A stretch of 7,024 nucleotides of DNA, taken from Thermoflexia bacterium. GTDB taxonomy: Bacteria > Chloroflexota > Anaerolineae > B4-G1 > SLSP01. Shown piece after piece: positions 5,488-7,024 of the stretch. The stretch spans positions 1 to 7,024 of the forward strand of contig JAUWHU010000526.1 in NCBI GenBank assembly GCA_030605705.1. The letters are read 5' to 3'. The translations under genes and the position numbers were made by a program. Below the pieces are notes generated by a model. That model was not told the origin of the DNA. It saw nothing but the letters and a program-made list of their open reading frames with translations, and made no database searches. Each line of letters opens with the position of its first letter. The first letter of the stretch is position 1.

Positions 5488-6996
5488 ATGTTTGAATCGT
5501 TAGAACAAGCTACCGGATTGAAAATTTATCCGCGCTCTGTCGCCGGAGCCGACGGGACGACTTACTTCCTGGCGCGCGGCCCCCAGGGGAAAGTTCTGGG
5601 CATCCAGGGCGACACGACCGGCTTTGAGAGAAATTCGCAATTCGCAATTCACAATTCGCAATTGCTTTACCCTCTTACACTGGCTAACGCTGCTGCGCTG
5701 CGCGCCCGTCTCCCGTGGTTGGCCCCTGTCCCTTTAGGGCTGCGTACCTCGGCGGGCTGCGGCGACCGGTTGGGGCAGGCGACGCCGGGCCACATTCGCG
5801 CGCTACGCAGGGTGGGGGACATCGCTCCCATCCTGGCCCAACAATCCATGCGCGAGAACGTGCGCACGCTGCGCACGCCCCAGCAGGTGCTGGACGACGC
5901 GATGTGGGGCGTCTTCCAGGAAGGATGGCGCGAGCCGTGGGGGGCGGATGCCGATCACCTGAAAACGCCCGACGACATTGACATTTGCGCGGCAGCCGGG
6001 TACACTTTCTACACGGTAGATCCCGGTGACCATGTGGATAACGCCGCGCACAGCGCTTCTCCGGAGACGTTGAGAGCGAAGTTCGACGCGCTGCCCTGGG
6101 ATGAGCTGGAGGATTCGCCCGCGGCTCTGCGTGCCCGTACCCTGGGGCGGACGTTCGACCTGAGAACCTTCACGTTGGAATTTGACGAGGTATCTCTGTT
6201 GCGCGCTGCGTGCAAGTACGGCCGGGCCATCGCGCACACGAAGCGCATGTATCGCCACCTCGCCGCTGTGATGGGGAACCGCCCCCCTTCGACAACCCTT
6301 CGACGGGGCTCAAGACAAGGCTCAGGGCAGGCTTTCGAGTTAGAAGTCTCCGTGGACGAGACCGAGACGCCCACCTCGCCGCTGGAGCATTTCTTCATCG
6401 CCGGTGAGCTGCAGCGACTGGGCGTGGTCTGGGTGAGCCTGGCCCCGCGCTTCATCGGACGCTTCGAGAAGGGCGTGGATTACATCGGCAACTTGAATGT
6501 CTTCGAGGCCGAGGTGATCCGTCACGTCGCGGTGCTGCGCCATTTCGGGGGCTACAAGCTCAGCCTGCACTCCGGCTCCGATAAATTCAGCATCTATCCC
6601 ATCGTCGCCCGCCACACCGGGGGGCTGGTGCATTTGAAGACGGCCGGCACGAGTTACCTGGAAGCGCTGCGGGTGACGGCCCAGGTCGAGCCGGCGCTCT
6701 TCCGCGAGATCTTGGATTTTGCCCGGGGTCGCTACGAGACCGAGCGCGCCACCTACCATGTCTCGGCGGAATTGCGCCAGGTACCCGCCGCCGGCACGTT
6801 CTCCGCTGCGGCGTTGCCGGGGTTGCTGGACCAGTTCGACGCGCGGCAGGTGTTGCACGTGACCTACGGTTCCGCGCTGGAGTGCTTCGGGACGCGGCTG
6901 AAGGCTCTCTTAGACGAGCACGAGGAGGCGTATGCCGCCGCGCTGGAGACGCACTTCGTCAAGCACTTGAGGCCGTTCAAAAGAAATGAAAAATGA
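5488..6996 (+). CDS. uxaE: D-tagaturonate epimerase (UxaE family)
   Basis: A 502-aa cytoplasmic enzyme predicted to convert D-tagaturonate to D-fructuronate. This links the inositol route, after IolO makes tagaturonate, to the hexuronate/KDG pathway. UxaE-type blocks are visible in order: 'GDRLGQATPGHIRAL' (92-106), 'APILAQQSMRENVRT' (113-127), 'DDAMWGVFQEGW' (136-147), 'GADADHLK' (152-159), 'TVDPGDHV' (176-183), 'VSVDETETPTSPLEH' (287-301), 'LAPRFIG' (318-324), 'GYKLSLHSGSDKFSIYP' (355-371), 'TAGTSYLEAL' (385-394) and 'HVTYGS' (457-462). These agree with what I recall of Thermotoga UxaE (TM0440). The protein is slightly longer than that enzyme because of two in-frame repeat-derived segments, residues ~49-59 and 266-283. 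All conserved blocks are intact, so it is probably functional. It is separated from iolM by 282 bp, so co-transcription is uncertain. Confidence 0.88.
   Translation: MFESLEQATGLKIYPRSVAGADGTTYFLARGPQGKVLGIQGDTTGFERNSQFAIHNSQLLYPLTLANAAALRARLPWLAPVPLGLRTSAGCGDRLGQATPGHIRALRRVGDIAPILAQQSMRENVRTLRTPQQVLDDAMWGVFQEGWREPWGADADHLKTPDDIDICAAAGYTFYTVDPGDHVDNAAHSASPETLRAKFDALPWDELEDSPAALRARTLGRTFDLRTFTLEFDEVSLLRAACKYGRAIAHTKRMYRHLAAVMGNRPPSTTLRRGSRQGSGQAFELEVSVDETETPTSPLEHFFIAGELQRLGVVWVSLAPRFIGRFEKGVDYIGNLNVFEAEVIRHVAVLRHFGGYKLSLHSGSDKFSIYPIVARHTGGLVHLKTAGTSYLEALRVTAQVEPALFREILDFARGRYETERATYHVSAELRQVPAAGTFSAAALPGLLDQFDARQVLHVTYGSALECFGTRLKALLDEHEEAYAAALETHFVKHLRPFKRNEK
5632..5664. repeat. Heptamer tandem repeat AATTCGC inside uxaE
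   Basis: Four 7-bp units (AATTCGC at 5632, 5639 and 5653; AATTCAC at 5646) plus a partial AATTG lie in the coding sequence. They encode roughly 'NSQFAIHNSQL' (residues 49-59). Seven is not a multiple of three, so each unit is read in a different frame and the tract must keep a compatible total length. It sits in a variable N-terminal part of the enzyme. Confidence 0.85.
6283..6336. repeat. 54-bp in-frame repeat-element insertion in uxaE
   Basis: This segment encodes residues 266-283 (PPSTTLRRGSRQGSGQAF), of low complexity between two well-conserved stretches. It contains CCCTTCGAC twice (6285-6293, 6296-6304) and GGCTCA twice (6307-6312, 6319-6324). The CTTCGAC...GGCTCAGGG pattern is of a dispersed repeat type I recognise from many bacterial genomes. 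It is exactly 18 codons long if taken as marked, so the frame is kept. The precise ends are an estimate. Confidence 0.7.
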
Positions 6997-7024
6997 AGAA
7001 ATGAGCAAATGAGGTAATGAAATG
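6983..7024. repeat. ATGA-containing tandem repeat, period 7-8 bp, at the end of uxaE
   Basis: ATGA occurs at 6986, 6993, 7001, 7009 and 7017, in units such as GAAATGA and GCAAATGA. The tract covers the uxaE stop (6994-6996) and reaches the window end, so its full length is unknown. GAGGT (7011-7015) followed by ATG at 7022 could be the start of another gene, but nothing of it is visible. Confidence 0.6.

Overview
The window is a GC-rich bacterial segment with five genes, all on the plus strand. It is most likely from a member of the Chloroflexota (Anaerolineae-like). That assignment is an inference. It rests on the 'FPGRTEADLYLW' domain in the first gene, the abundant 7-bp tandem repeats and the 'CTTCGAC...GGCTCAGGG' type of dispersed repeat. 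There is no rRNA or other marker gene to confirm it.

Layout: (1) 2-1447 is the 3' part of a large gene. It joins a DUF4032/ParB-associated helical region to an alpha/beta-hydrolase domain whose nucleophile elbow reads G-I-G-A-G, so the catalytic Ser is missing. (2) 1483-2517 is iolG, an inositol 2-dehydrogenase of the Gfo/Idh/MocA family. (3) 2518-2723 is an AT-rich spacer with a good sigma70-type promoter and a near-perfect 14-bp palindromic operator at the expected transcription start. (4) 2724-3851 is iolN, a creatininase-fold 3-dehydro-scyllo-inosose hydrolase. (5) 3852-4008 is a spacer made largely of two different heptamer repeat tracts. (6) 4009-5205 is iolM, a zinc-dependent scyllo-inosose dehydrogenase. 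(7) 5206-5487 is a spacer holding a hairpin and a ~155-bp element with imperfect inverted ends. (8) 5488-6996 is uxaE, a tagaturonate epimerase carrying two in-frame repeat-derived insertions.

Read together, iolG-iolN-iolM-uxaE reproduce most of the inositol route known from Thermotoga maritima, which differs from the Bacillus iol pathway. In that route myo-inositol goes to scyllo-inosose (IolG), then 3-dehydro-scyllo-inosose (IolM), then 5-keto-L-gluconate (IolN). An epimerase (IolO) makes D-tagaturonate, and UxaE makes D-fructuronate for the hexuronate/KDG pathway. IolO, the reductase, the kinase, the aldolase and the transporter are not in the window and would be expected outside it.

The most unusual structural feature is a set of short tandem repeats with unrelated sequences but a constant period of about 7 bp. 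They sit on or just after three of the five stop codons, and one tract lies inside the uxaE reading frame.
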